From Epiperipatus broadwayi (Eukaryota > Onychophora > Udeonychophora > Euonychophora > Peripatidae), in contig JAQFVV010000565.1 in assembly GCA_028023455.1 (NCBI GenBank), positions 188,001-252,000 on the forward strand: a DNA stretch of 64,000 bases, read 5' to 3'. The position numbers were made by a program, and so were the translations under genes. The first letter of the stretch is position 1. Each line of letters opens with the position of its first letter. Positions 1 through 10,799 of this stretch are shown one piece after another. Under the pieces are notes generated by a model that saw nothing but the letters and a program-made list of their open reading frames with translations, was not told where the DNA came from and did not search any database.

Positions 1-127
1 TTTTAACATATGAAAAAAAAAACATCAGTGACATTTTTAAATTATCCTAAAATTTAAATAATTTTTATTTTTGATTAATTTTAATTTAAATAATTTTGTT
101 TAAAATATTTTTGTTCTTTCATAAAAG

Positions 128-225
128 GAGTTGGTGGTCGAGAGGTCAGTGACAGCTGCTTTACAAACAGTTGTCCTAGGTTAGCGGGCTCGCTTCCCGG
201 CTGATGCTATGACACATGAGAAAAA
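128..225 (+). mobile_element. tRNA-derived SINE, copy 1
   Basis: About 95 bp starting at TTGGTGGTCGAGAGGTCAGT and ending GATGCTATGACACATGAG plus a short A run. The TGGTCGAGAGG segment fits a Pol III A box and GGGCTCGCTTCCC fits a B box. A stem CAGCTGCTTTACAAACAG gives a 7-base loop TTTACAA, as in a tRNA anticodon arm. Four more copies lie in the window (27577, 30546, 33106 and 53251). No clear TSD is visible for this copy. Confidence 0.8.
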
Positions 226-615
226 TATATATATATATCTTGTTTAGTACATTTCCCTCACTTTTTCACATTTATTTCACATTTCATTATAATGAATACA
301 ACCACCTATTAAATCATTTTCTATGAACAAAAATGCATTTTGATTTTGAATGTCATAGATAATTAAAAAAAACAAAAATTTTTTTCCCTTTATTTATTAT
401 TTCTTTTATTGGATGACTTTTCCCATATTATTTTTCCGGATAAAGGAGCTAAAATAGGCACAAATGTCTTACTAAATCCCTTTCTACTTTGTCCAAATTT
501 GGATTTGAATTTATAAAAATTATATGCTCTTGATTAATATATAGGTTGTAAATTAAATTCTTTAAATAGGAATATAAGTGAGAGCTATGATTCTGATGAA
601 ACTCCCCAAAAGTAC
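226..615. other. AT-rich spacer
   Basis: A short TA run follows the SINE at about 226-238. The rest is AT-rich with no gene-like frame. Confidence 0.6.
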
Positions 616-1947
616 ACTCAGCTGTCATCATCATCATCAACCATTATCAATCCACTGCAGGATGAAGGTCTCTCCAAGTTTAATCCATCTTCTCCGATCT
701 TTAGCTTCTCTTCTCCACAACACCCCTGCACATTTTCTTATTGCATCCATCCATCTCACATGTGGTCTCTTTCTGGGTCTTTTACAATCTCTTGGAATCC
801 AGTTTAAAATTTCAATTGTCCATCTATTATCATCTCTTCTAGCAATATGTCCAGCCCAACTCCATTTCAATCTTTTAATTTTTTCAATAAGATCAGTAAC
901 ACCTGTTTGTTGTCTTACCCATACATTGCGTTTTCGATCTCTTCTTGTTACTCCCAACATACATCTTTCCATATTCCTTTGAGTGGTCTGAAGTCTCTGT
1001 ATTGCTCTTCTATTAAGTGTCCAAGTCTCAGATCCATAAGTAAGAACTGGTAAAACACATTTGTTAAAAACCATCCTTTTCAAACACATAGGCATATTTC
1101 TTTTTAGTATCAAGTTATTTCTACCAAAAGCACTCCAACCAAGTTTAATTCTATGATTAATTTCCTTCATTATGTTTCCATCTGTATTAATAATCTGACC
1201 AAGGTATTTGTAACTGTTAACTACTTCTAATTCTTCATAATCAATCTTTATTTTCATATTTTGAGCAAATCAATTAAACATTACTTTAGTCTTTTTAACA
1301 TTTATCTTTAGTCCTACTTTCATCTGCTAACTCCTGCAACATTTCCTGCAGCTCTGAAGCATTATTTGCAAAAACAACTACATCATCTGCAAAATCTAAA
1401 TGACTTAAATACTCTCCATTTACTTTCACTCCTTTAGTTTCCCATTTTAATCCACAAAATACTTCTTGCAGCACTGCTGTAAAGAGTTTTGAAGATATGG
1501 AGTCACCTTGTCTTACACCTTTCTCAATGTTGATTTTTTCAGTATCATTATGTAAACTAATTGTTGCTGTTGCATTTTTATAAATATTCTTTAAAATATG
1601 ACAATATTCTGGATCTATACCTTGATGATCCAATGCTTTAATCACTGAAAAAATGTGTATAGAATCGAATGCCTTTTCATAATCTACAAATCCAAAACAT
1701 AATGACAACTCATATTCGTTTGTCCTTTCTATGACTTCTCTCAATACTTGGATATGATCTATTGTACTAAAACCACTTTTAAATCTAGCTTGTTCTCTTG
1801 GTTGGTGGAAATCCAAAGTTCTCTGTAGACGAGTTGTAATTATCTTGGTAAAAATTTTATATAAAACTGATAAAAGGCTGATAGGTCCGTAATTTCTAAT
1901 ATCTTCTTTATCACCTTTTTTAAATATTAATATTATTACTCAGCTGT
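616..1947 (-). mobile_element. 5'-truncated RTE-clade LINE with 10-bp TSD
   Basis: The direct repeat ACTCAGCTGT lies at 616-625 and again at 1938-1947. Between them (626-1937) is the 3' part of an RTE-type LINE on the minus strand. Its 3' end is a short ATG/TGA-type tandem run (plus-strand catcatcatcatc at 627-638), as is usual for RTE elements, which lack long poly(A). The 5' end stops inside the reverse transcriptase. This is a clean 5'-truncated target-primed insertion. Related fragments lie at 7985, 10800, 12768, 14743, 15507, 19325, 26772, 54560, 55222 and 58365. Confidence 0.92.
637..1937 (-). pseudogene. RTE reverse transcriptase, C-terminal part, frameshifted
   Basis: The frame opens at 1937 with a block containing FKKGDKEDIRNYGPISLLS (RT blocks 1-2). 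It continues through QARFKSGFSTIDHI, the motif A block FVDYEKAFDSIHIF, motif B GVRQGDSISSKLFTA and motif C LDFADDVVVFA with both catalytic aspartates. The frame is lost near 1313-1322 in what should read as ...DESRK-VGLK. A TGA (plus-strand 1270-1272) interrupts the next stretch. From 1257 to 637 the frame is open again through YKYLGQIINTDGNI, LTYGSETWTL and the RTE-specific C-terminal region (MERCMLGVTRRDRKRNVWV, KRLKWSWAGHIARRDDNRWT, LQWIDNG stop). It would make cDNA for the LINE if intact. One frameshift, one nonsense codon and the 5' truncation make it dead. Assignment to RTE rests on the order and spelling of these motifs. Confidence 0.9.
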
Positions 1948-2363
1948 ATCTAAGATGAAGTAATTATTTCATATGAAAAAAAAACAATAGAACTGTGCAG
2001 TCATAGACTTTAAAAACATTTTGCTAAATAAAATAAACCATCTTTTACCCATTTAAGACATAGAACAATTGTATGAAAAGTAAACACTTAGAATCTTTCA
2101 TTAAACTATTATGAATAGAAAACAATGTGCAAAAACTTAAAGCTAACACAAAATTGTGTAGAAAATATCTAAATAGTAGTATTGTCTTGAGTTTGGAGTG
2201 TAGTTAACCCAATGATTCTGAGATCTGTGAAGGTGCTGCCACGTTTTGACTTTAAAACACACTTTATCTTCAGTGTTATTTTGCTGCTTTTATGTCCATT
2301 TGATGGTAAAAATCATAAAAGCAAATAGATTTATTATGATAGTTCAAAAAAATATCTGAAGAT
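1948..2363. other. Unannotated AT-rich stretch
   Basis: No ORF or repeat was recognised. It is slightly less AT-rich at 2190-2260, with no open frame there. Confidence 0.5.
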
Positions 2364-2496
2364 GTCACTCAGTGCAAGCCAGAATAATTGATGGATACAG
2401 GAAGGTTTGTACACTAGATAGGGCTGTATGCACAAACCTTCCTGCATCCATTGATTACTCTGGCGTCCACTGAGTGGTGCTACCCTATGGAGTTTT
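2364..2496. repeat. Family A palindrome, short copy
   Basis: Arms around 2370-2408 and 2435-2473 are near-perfect reverse complements (GCAAGCCAGAATAATTGATG against CATTGATTACTCTGGCGTCC). The loop still carries ACTAGATAGGG of the family A core. No tail or TSD was resolved. Confidence 0.75.
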
Positions 2497-3046
2497 TCCT
2501 CTGTGATATTGTAAATGCAATTTTTAATTGTAGAATAGAAATTTATGATGACTTTCTAATCATTCATTCATGTTTAAAAAAAGGAATTTTAACTATCAAG
2601 ATTTTGTTAGCTTGCTTTTTTTTTCAACACCACTACACTAATCAACCAATAAGAAAAACAGAATTGCTCTTCTTGTATATATTGCAATAATTTTTTATAA
2701 CAAACGAGCAAAACGTTTTTTATGCACCAACTGAAAATGTTTCATTATTTACTTTTTAAATTTAACTGAACATGCCTTTGGTTTATTCTAATGTACCACA
2801 CAGAAAGCACTCTCAGCTGAATCAAAAAGTAAATAATAAATCTTTACAATTGCAGATGTAAAAAACATTTTTCTAATTTATTACAAAATAATAAACAGGA
2901 AAATAAATTCTTATTTTTTCTATATTTGGAAACATCTGTATACTTTTATTTCTAATATATCAAGTATAATTTATTGATTCATAATATTTAATAAATATTT
3001 TAATATCTAAAATAAAATGTTAAACTATTATTAACTCAAATTCACT
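2497..3046. other. Unannotated AT-rich stretch
   Basis: A-runs and T-runs only. No supported coding frame was found. Confidence 0.5.
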
Positions 3047-3380
3047 CTAAGGGAAGATTAAAAAAAAAAAGCAACTCTATCAGATAATGAAAATTGTTCT
3101 TCACATATAAAGAGTGATTAACAGAGCAGCTAAAATTCATAAAACATTAATCACCAAAAAACTATTTGCCAAGCACTTTTAGTACTGTTTACCAGAATCA
3201 TGGTAACATATTGGAACTGAATATTGGCACTGTAATATTAACCATTTACTTCCAATATGTCACCATGATTCTGGTAGACAGTACCAAAAGTGCTTGGCAA
3301 ATAGTTTTTTGTGATTAATGTTTTTTGAATTTTAGCTTCTCTGTTTATAACTCTTTATATGTGAAGACTAAGGAAAGATT
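3047..3380. mobile_element. Hairpin-plus-tail element with 13-bp imperfect TSD
   Basis: The inverted arms are 3100-3216 and 3250-3365 with a loop of about 34 nt. They share long identical blocks such as CCAAGCACTTTTAGTACTG and its near-complement. CTAAGGGAAGATT (3047-3059) and CTAAGGAAAGATT (3368-3380) match at 12 of 13 positions and bound the body plus a left tail of about 40 bp (3060-3099). The right arm ends almost exactly at the repeat. No second copy was seen here. Confidence 0.75.
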
Positions 3381-3894
3381 GTAAAAATGTTGAAATGTGG
3401 GAGAGTTAATGTGGAACATAGATTTCAACAAGGATCAAAAAAAGAAGTGAATGTTCACATGTGCATTTTGTAAAAAAAAAATAGTTTAAAATGTAGAATT
3501 AGAAAGAAATTAATGAAAATATACTACTCAATAAAAAATTACATGGTGAAAACAATTCATATTGGGCATATGTTAAAAGATAAAAAGATTATAAGAGATA
3601 TATTAAAAGAAAAAAAAAGCAAAAGAAATGGTGAATTATGATCAAATAAAAAATAGTTGTGGGTTAATAAAATGTAGAACAAAAAAAAGAAGAAAATGCT
3701 TTGAAAAAGGTTGTCAAATAAATATACAGGACATAACACAGTAGTGATGTGATATGATGCACTGTGACTTCTTATACAAAGTCAGGAATCTCTCAGCAAC
3801 TATGTCCTAAGAAACCTGTTAGCCACTTTACCTTCCCTTTCCATTCCCCACCCTGTTTTCCCATAATCTGCTCCATCCCATTTTCTCTCTCCAG
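3381..3894. other. Unannotated; purine-rich then a C/T-rich patch
   Basis: A-rich with short poly(A) runs (3473-3481). A pyrimidine-rich patch lies at about 3828-3865. No gene was seen. Confidence 0.5.
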
Positions 3895-4256
3895 ACAGTC
3901 ACGCCATCTAGGGTAAGCCATAGTAATCAATGGATGCTAAAAGGTTTGTGAATCAAAAATCCTATCTAGCACATACTTATCCAATACCCCAGAGTAATTT
4001 CTAGCATTGAATCTAAATCTTTGGATCTAATGCAACCCTCAAGTATCCACTTTATACCTTTTCAGTTAGCTATAAAGCTATGAATTCAAAATAAAAACAC
4101 AATAATATTTTTTTAAATCCAATCTCATTCACTTCTAGCACCCATTGATTACTATGGCTTGCATTGGGGGTACTATTCTTTGAAGAGAGTTGCTACTATT
4201 TTAACAGCTTCTGTAAAGATAGGAAATAGCGATCATATGATGTTTTAGTGGTTTAA
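3895..4256. mobile_element. Family A palindromic element, diverged copy
   Basis: The left arm contains AGTAATCAATGGATGCTAAA and the right arm contains CCCATTGATTACTATGGCTT. The interior has the family marker GGATCTAATGCAACCCTC. The right tail is present and ends GATGTTTTAGTGGTTTAA. The left side is truncated. No convincing TSD was found. Confidence 0.75.
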
Positions 4257-4823
4257 CATGCAGGTCTTCCTCTTTGACTAATAACTATGGATGATGATTA
4301 TTTATATGTACACACTCACAATATTCTGTTGTAGCGAAGATTTTTTGTTGAAGGCATAATAATTTATTATTTACATTATATCCATTAAAAATTGATATGC
4401 TTTATAATATTTTTTGTACCATTAAATATTTATTATTATTACTTTGATTATATCAATAAAAAATTAAAAAGCATTGTACAAATACAAGCATTTGTATGTG
4501 ATTGTACATTTATACAAGAATTATAAATATTAAAATAGCTTTAAGTTCATCTTTAAAAAAAATGTCTATAAAAATTATAAATAAATAATGATATCTAAAT
4601 AACTTGCATAACAACAAACTATTATATCAAATACAAAATATTTTTTGATACTAGTAAAAGTATCACATACCTCTATCACATGACTCATCTGATCAATAGC
4701 GAGTAAGCTGAAGTCATTTGATGTTTTGTTGGTTTTAAACTATTAGTGACCACAAGATAAAGATATTTACAGTTGTTACGAAACTAAGAACACCACAATG
4801 AATAAAAACTGAGCTGGTTTTAC
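4257..4823. other. Unannotated AT-rich stretch
   Basis: Mostly low-complexity A/T sequence. Around 4690-4745 a fragment resembling family A tail sequence (GATGTTTTGTTGG) may be present. No gene was seen. Confidence 0.4.
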
Positions 4824-5319
4824 TTCTATATGATTAACTGAAACACAGGCTTATTATATACCTGTATCTATATATGTAATATATAGGTATATGAGCACAG
4901 ACTTTCAGTTGACCCATATGTATTAAATGGATTATGTCCTGTACATGTGGGGTTCAGATTGACCTTAGGTCAACATGTGTGTGACAAAAATTCAGGGTGG
5001 CCTTCCAGCATTTTATCATCAGATTTTCAATTGGATGGACGGTTGAAGAGTTGGAGTGTGTAGTAGATTGGAGCCTGCCCATTAAAGTATGAAGATTGTC
5101 TATCTTAATATATATCTGAGCACTTATAGTATATATGTGTGGGAGATGATAATCTGGATCAACTGATGATTTCTGGTTTAGCATGAAATACGGATATTGG
5201 TGATTATTTATCTTTTCAGCATATATGGGCTTGAGTGAATCGGTGTTACTAGATAGATTGGAGAGTGATGGGTCATCTGAAAGTCTGTGCTCATATACCC
5301 TACATATTCTATATGATTA
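4824..5319. mobile_element. Family C element, complete, with perfect 22-bp terminal inverted repeats and 13-bp TSD
   Basis: TTCTATATGATTA occurs at 4824-4836 and 5307-5319. The left tail is 4837-4885 (contains ACAGGCTTATTATATACCTG). The body runs 4886-5299 with perfect inverted ends 4886-4907 and 5278-5299 (GAGCACAGACTTTCA at the inner edge). The interior is unique and not folded: TCAATTGGATGGACGG, CCTGCCCATTAAAGTATGAA, GGTGATTATTTATCTTTTC. It has no coding capacity. Six other copies or fragments lie in the window. Confidence 0.88.
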
Positions 5320-5616
5320 TAATTGCAAGTTGGCTTATATTGAAAACATTTATATATTATTCAAATGGGGCTGATAGCTTGAAAACAAAAACATAAATAA
5401 TGGTTGGCAGAGCCATGGAATCCTAAAAGTCCAGACAATAGTCCAAGCCATAAGCTTGAGACTAGTCTGGGAGTAGCACATCACAGGATTTTATTAAGCA
5501 CCACCATTTACTTCTGTGAATTACTAAACCTTACAGTAGGATATGGAAATCTGCTTTGATATTTTATTACTCTTGTCAGTATAAATATGTTTAATATATT
5601 AGAAAAGTACAACCAG

Positions 5617-5999
5617 CTCAAAATATCACATGACCACCACTTCTTATACTTGTGTATAGCTGTTATTAAAACAGGTAAAACTCACTATACACATTGCCGC
5701 ACACAGCAAGCTAGAGTAATCAATGGATGCCAGAAGGCTTGTGCATAAAATCCCCAGACTAGCTTGTGGCTTGTGACCTTCATCAGTGAGGAGCCTTGGA
5801 TCTGAGAGCACTGATCTAAGATCCAAGGCTCCTCACTGATGAAGGTCACAAGCCACAAACTAGTCTGGGGATATTGAATGAGTAGGCACTAGATGGGGAT
5901 TTTATGCACAAGCCTTCTGGCATCCATTGATTACTCTAGCTTGCTGTGTATGGCAATACATATAGTGAGTTTTGCCTGTTTCAATAACAACTCAAAATA
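5617..5999. mobile_element. Family A long hairpin with 9-bp TSD
   Basis: CTCAAAATA flanks the insert at 5617-5625 and 5991-5999. The insert folds almost end to end, and the central 36-bp arms (ends of the arms near 5787-5822 and 5838-5873) are exact reverse complements. The family tail lies on the left (ATCACATGACCACCACTTCT). The short open frames in this segment are by-products of the palindrome. Confidence 0.85.
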
Positions 6000-6189
6000 C
6001 TGTCGATAAATAATAGACTAAAAGTAGTGCATTTCTTTGAAAAGAAAGCTGCGCATATAATCACACAATAATTAAGAAAATATTTGATATAATATCCAAT
6101 CGATAAATTAGTTCTATTGGTTTATGTTTTTATCTTTAATTAAATACATTGGCACCAAGGACTAATAGAATCAACAATTTCTCTGTAAA

Positions 6190-6385
6190 TTAAATTACAC
6201 GTTTTATTATATCTAAAACAATATAATATATATTTATCACTTAATCTCATAATAAGCTAATTTTCTAGAGGAAAAATTAAATTATACATTTCATTATATC
6301 TAAAAATTATACATTTCATTATATCTAAAAACTATATGACATTTTTATCATTTAATTTTATAATAGAGTAGTTTTTCTGGCAAAA
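6190..6385. repeat. Two-unit direct repeat of about 100 bp
   Basis: The block TTATTATATCTAAAACAATATA...TTTATCACTTAATCTCATAATA recurs as TTCATTATATCTAAAAACTATA...TTTATCATTTAATTTTATAATA. A short internal duplication of ATACATTTCATTATATCTAA also lies at 6285-6330. Confidence 0.55.
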
Positions 6386-6617
6386 AATATAAAAAAATCT
6401 GACATGGGTGTTTTAATCACAGGAAGTCAGGGGAAATTTTTTTGTTGCAAAAACTTCTGATAAAAATGCTTGTTAACCTTCACAAAATCAAGATAACAAG
6501 CTGGTTTTTGTTTTATTTGCTATATAAAAAATGACTTATACAGAGCAAACATAATTTCTAAAGATTCAAATATAATTATTATAGCATATTATTGATGTTT
6601 GTGATTATAAAGAAGTA

Positions 6618-6900
6618 TATATGGTTGGTTAACATAAATGACGATTTGAAGGAGAGAAAATAGAAGGCACTAGTATTTGAAAACCAGAAATTTGTATGGT
6701 TGGTTTCCCTAAGGGATAGTTTGAAGAATTGAAATAGATGGCGCTAGAATTTGATTAATCAGGATTTATATGGTTGGTTAAATTAAACGATGAATTGAAC
6801 AATTGAAATAGATGGCGCTAGTATGATAAATCAGAAGTTTATATGATTAACTAAACTAAGAGATGGTTTGAAGAATTGAAATAGATGGTGCTAAAGTTTT
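6618..6900. repeat. Four-unit minisatellite, about 70-75 bp per unit
   Basis: Each unit has TATGGTTGGTT (or a variant), then a block near GATGGTTTGAAGAATTG, then AAATAGATGGCGCTAG. The four units differ by scattered substitutions. No coding frame was found. Confidence 0.75.
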
Positions 6901-7734
6901 ATAAAAAAATAAAAATATTAAAATTACATTCTTCAAAGAAAAGGCTAAGATTTTTTTTTTTTTAATTAATAGAAAGATAAGACTAATGAAGGAAAAATGG
7001 AGGAACATAATTATTTATGTAAACTGTTAAAAGGTAAAAGAAGTTATATGAACACTTGCAAATCAAAGTTGAGCTGAAAGGCAATATATATATATAGATA
7101 TGAAGATGTTCATAAGTTACAGATGTAAATGATATATTTTTAGATTCATCCATGTATAAATTTAAGAGCACCATATTCAGATTAATGCATTAAAAAAATC
7201 TTCCAAATAAGAGAGGTCTGCATATATCATTACGTTTGTTGATACAATTTGGTCATTTAAGCATCTTGATGGCTTCTCTGATCTTACATAAGTGGAGAGT
7301 ACCACATCTAAAAAGGTTCCTGGTGATAGAAAAATCAATATTGTGACTTAAATCTGTAGCACAGAGTGAGAGTGTGGAGGGTAATTAGTGTTTCTTAACT
7401 GCATTAGCATGTTTATTTCTTCTAGTACAGATGTGACGATTGCTCTAATGGACATATACAACTTTACAAATTTCCAATGAAATTTCATTAATTTTATGAG
7501 ACTCAAGAAGGATTGAATTTTTAGGCTCGGATAGAATGTTACTAAATTTTTTGATAATTAGTAAAAGCTATGTTTATATTGTAGCATTTTAGAAAACATC
7601 CAATATTACCTGTAGTTCTTTTTGTATAAGGAATAGAAATCTATTTCTTCTTTTTTTTTGTTTCTGATATTGACTGTTTTGGGATTGAATTAATCTGAAT
7701 AGTCTCTGACTTTTATTTTTTCAATTTTATATAC
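6901..7734. other. Unannotated AT-rich stretch
   Basis: A T-run lies at 6951-6963 and a short TA run at 7085-7095. Open frames here are short and unlike any family I know. Confidence 0.45.
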
Positions 7735-7920
7735 CCATTTTTTCTATTGGTGCAACTTTAACATTGTTATAAATCAATGTTTATAGTGCCTCTACAATCA
7801 TTTTTAAAACATTCTATTCATCAGCTAGCTGATGGCTATTGTGAACAAGTCAAAATGACTGTATATATTTATAATAAAAAATCATATATGAATAAACCTG
7901 AAAAATATATCATTTATAAT
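7735..7920. repeat. Family L dispersed repeat, unfolded copy
   Basis: It contains TTCTATTGGTGCAACTTTAA, ATTCTATTCATCAG and the terminal block AAATATATCATTTATAA. All three recur at 49060-49290, where the first two are in inverted order. So this copy is linear and the other is folded. Confidence 0.6.
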
Positions 7921-7984
7921 AGATCGAACCTCTACCATTTTTATAAATAATATTAAATTATTGTAACTGTTGCAGTGTTTTAAT

Positions 7985-8810
7985 ATTCATCGTACTCATC
8001 ATCATCATTTTCAAACATTATCAATCCCTTGCAATATAACAAGTTCAATCCTTCTTCTCCAATCATTAGCCTCTCTTTCCCACATTACCCCCAAACACTT
8101 TCTTATTTCATCCATCCATTTCACATGCAGTCTCTTTCTGGGTCTTTTACAATCTCTTCAAATCCATTTTAAGATTTCAACTATTCATCTATTACTATCT
8201 TCTAGAAAAATGTCAAGTCCAACTCCATTTCATTCTCTTAATTTTTTGAATGTATTCATCTATTACTATCTTCTAGAAAAATGTCAAGTCCAACTCCATT
8301 TCATTCTCTTAATTTTTTGAATGATATCAATAACACAAGTTTGTTTTCTTACCAATGTATTTCATTTTCAATCTCTTCTTTTTGCTCCTAACATGCATCT
8401 CTCCATACTTCTTTGAGTGGTCTGAAGTCTCTAAATTGCTCTTCTGCTAAATGTTCAAGTCTCAGATTCATAAGTAAGAACTGGTATATCACATTAATTA
8501 ATAACCTTCCTTTTCAAACACATATGCATATTTCTGCTAATATTAAATTATTTCTACCAAAAATACTCCAATACTCCAACCAAGTTTAATTCTATGATTA
8601 TTTTCATCCATTATGTTTGCATGTGAAGTAATAATCTGACCAAGATATTTGTTGTTATTAACTTCTTCTAACCAATCGCTATCAACTTTATTTTTTTACC
8701 TTTTGAGAAAATACATAGAACATTACTTTAGTCTTTTTAACGTTTACTTTTAGTCCTACTCTTTTAATTTCATCTGATAATTAATTTTGACCTTTCCTGA
8801 AACTCTGAAT
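7985..8810 (-). pseudogene. Old RTE LINE copy, 3' part, left of a nested LINE
   Basis: The minus strand reads the same 3' half of the RTE element as at 616-1947: the CATCATCATCAT-type tail at about 7995, then the C-terminal domain, then the end of RT. It is heavily diverged with many stops. A 71-bp tandem duplication (8182-8323) lies inside it. At 8810 the match breaks where an oppositely oriented LINE begins. It resumes after 10799. Confidence 0.85.
8182..8323. repeat. Perfect 71-bp tandem duplication inside RTE copy
   Basis: 8182-8252 and 8253-8323 are identical. Each starts TATTCATCTATTACTATC and ends TTTTTTGAATG. The lack of any mismatch in an otherwise diverged element points to a recent duplication. 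Confidence 0.93.
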
Positions 8811-10799
8811 CTCACTTTACTGCACCCATAGTCTGACCACTCATTGTTGTGCTAGCTGGAGATTTCCAAAATATCCTGGATCTCTATCCAGTGGCAATGG
8901 TCCCCTTTCTAAAAAAGCATATAAACCCATCTGATTAACTAACATTAGGCCAATGTCTATTATTCCTTTACTCATCAAAACCATAGAGTCCATAGTAAAG
9001 GATTCAATACAAGACCAACTAATTAAACACATTTCCCACTTCCAATTTGCTCACAAGGGACTATAAAACACTTTCACCTCCGAATTGAACATGTCAGGAC
9101 TCACAGGAAAGCTAAGCCCACAGTAATTCAGCTAGATTTCTCCTCCACTTTTGATGCAGTGGTTCCCTCAATTCTGCTTCAAACCCTCCAGGATTATAAT
9201 ATTCCAGATGTCTTCATCTGCATAATAGGAAATCTCCTCCTCAATAGGTCAGTCTTCACTTCACTAGATGAAAAGCTAACTGAAGGTTTCAGATCACATT
9301 TGCCAATTCCACAAGGATCTCCACTTGCCACCCTATGTTTTATAACATATCTGAATTTACTGCTTAAACAGATTGAAGCCAAGCTTCCAGGAATCTATGT
9401 TCCAAGTTTAAAACAAATAGTACATCACATTTCCTACGTGGATAATGTTTTGGTCTTTCTTCCTGAACTTTCTCATCTGCTGGCCTTCCTCCAACTTGTA
9501 AATACATATGCTAGCAGATTAAACCTTCAACTTAACTTTGTAAAATCATCAATGTGGAACATTAGAACAGGACAACCAATCCCTTCAGTGTTCTCTTCCA
9601 AACATCTCCCTTTTTTGGGGTTTCCAATTGCATTATTGAGGCTGGCAATGACAAAGGCAATTCAGAATCTAATACTGGATAAAACAAAGAAAATAGTTGC
9701 ATCGCTCACCAAGATCTCCTTATCACTCATCGGTAAAGTTACAATATTAAATACACTGGTTTATTCTAGACTGTCATATTACCTTCCCATCATCAAACCC
9801 ACTAAACTCTTCGAAAAATCAATGAACTCTCTGTTCCAAACTTTTTTGGAATGGAAGGTGGTGGCTATTAGCATGGCCAAGGCCCAAATGCCTAAAGAGC
9901 TTAATGGTACACTCTGTTTCCACCCTCTAACTTCAAAAATCCATTTCCCTTCTGTGCTCAACATGCTTAAAATGGCCAAACCTCAATCTTTCGGTGGTTG
10001 TCGACCCTACTGATACTACACCTCCACTTACAAGTAAATGGATGGGTGAGATCTGGAATCAAGTCAGTATAGCCATGAATCCCAGTCAACTAGCCCTTGA
10101 TGCTAAAAAGTCTTTCTGGACTGTTTACAAATTAAAATACCAAGATCAAGCTCTGACTCAAAATGTATTGGGGCTTTCCAACAAAGCCTTGATCCAAAAG
10201 CTTAATCACTGGTATGTTGAATCCAAACACATTGACTTTCTTCTTAAGCTCAATCTGGCTTCTCTTCCCACTAATTGCTTTCTTGTGGCCAGGAGGGGTT
10301 TCTCAAAGATTGGACCCAGTGCCAGCTCTGTTACTCAGCTGATGAGACCATAACCCACCTATTATAGATGTGCTCCACCTTCTCTCCTATCAGGAACTTC
10401 ATCATTAACAAAGTTTCACTAGACATCAGAGATGTCCTATCAATTCAAAACATGATCAAACAGAGAACCTATGCATTCATCAGACTGTCCATCTTCTTGA
10501 CCTCCACCTTATGGCTAACCAGATGCAGATTAATGTTTGGACATTTTAAAAATACTCCACTTCAGATTTACATCAAGCTACTCACACAAGCTAAAGTCAG
10601 AGACTCAGGCCATGCACTTCAGCTGTTACACAGAGACACAGGGGAAAAGATTGAGTTTCCGAATGAATAACCCACCGTGAATATCGGGACTGTGCAGAAT
10701 GGGTTTTTTTTAGTCTGTATGTTTTAAATACAATGTAAACCTTTCAGTGTACAAAGAGCACTTCATGTTTAAATAAAATATTTAAAAAAAAAAAAAAAA
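8811..10799 (+). mobile_element. L1/Tx1-like LINE, 5'-truncated, poly(A)-tailed, nested in RTE copy
   Basis: Plus-strand LINE of about 2 kb covering the RT domain, thumb and a C-terminal Cys/His motif. It ends in an AATAAA (10772-10777) followed by a poly(A) run (10783-10799). It interrupts the RTE copy 7985-11157 in opposite orientation. A short stretch of RTE is missing at the junction and no clean TSD was found. The 5' boundary near 8811 is where the RTE match stops, so it is approximate. Confidence 0.8.
8947..10670 (+). pseudogene. L1/Tx1-like reverse transcriptase with C-terminal CCHC-like motif, broken
   Basis: RT blocks 1-2 appear at 8947 (RPMSIIPLLIKTIESIV), ending in a stop near 9060. 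The frame then shifts. From about 9080 it reads motif A IQLDFSSTFDAV (9126 on), motif B PIPQGSPLATLCF and motif C HISYVDNVLVFL. The usual YADD is changed to YVDN, so the second catalytic aspartate is lost. The thumb-like block TKISLSLIGKVTILNTLVYS resembles L1/Tx1-group elements. Near 9994 the frame shifts again (TSKWMGEIWNQVSI) and near 10300 once more into TQCQLCYSADETITHLL. A TAG (10365-10367) follows, then MCSTFSPIRNF to a stop at 10670. The Cys/His spacing fits the C-terminal motif of L1-like ORF2 proteins. The element is clearly inactive. The clade assignment rests on motif style alone. Confidence 0.8.

Noticed and set aside
128-225. Functional tRNA gene
   Set aside because: No acceptor stem closes, the T arm is imperfect, and five copies with A runs and TSDs show it is a SINE.
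578-1053. Plus-strand open frames opposite the RTE copy (and similar ones at 7970 and 58430)
   Set aside because: They are antisense shadows of the RTE C-terminal domain, which is open on the other strand with clear motifs.
2364-2496. Classical MITE with TA or short fixed TSD
   Set aside because: No short symmetric TSD is seen here, and better-preserved copies of the same family have 9-14 bp TSDs and an asymmetric tail.
4954-5184. Open frames inside family C copies (also 34076 and 45586)
   Set aside because: They follow the repeat and are not conserved in frame between copies.
5644-5826. Open frame on the minus strand inside a family A hairpin
   Set aside because: It lies wholly within the palindromic element, has no family resemblance and is not kept in other copies.
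9194-9382. Minus-strand open frames within the L1/Tx1-like LINE (also 9779-9979)
   Set aside because: They are opposite the RT frame, which carries motifs A to C.
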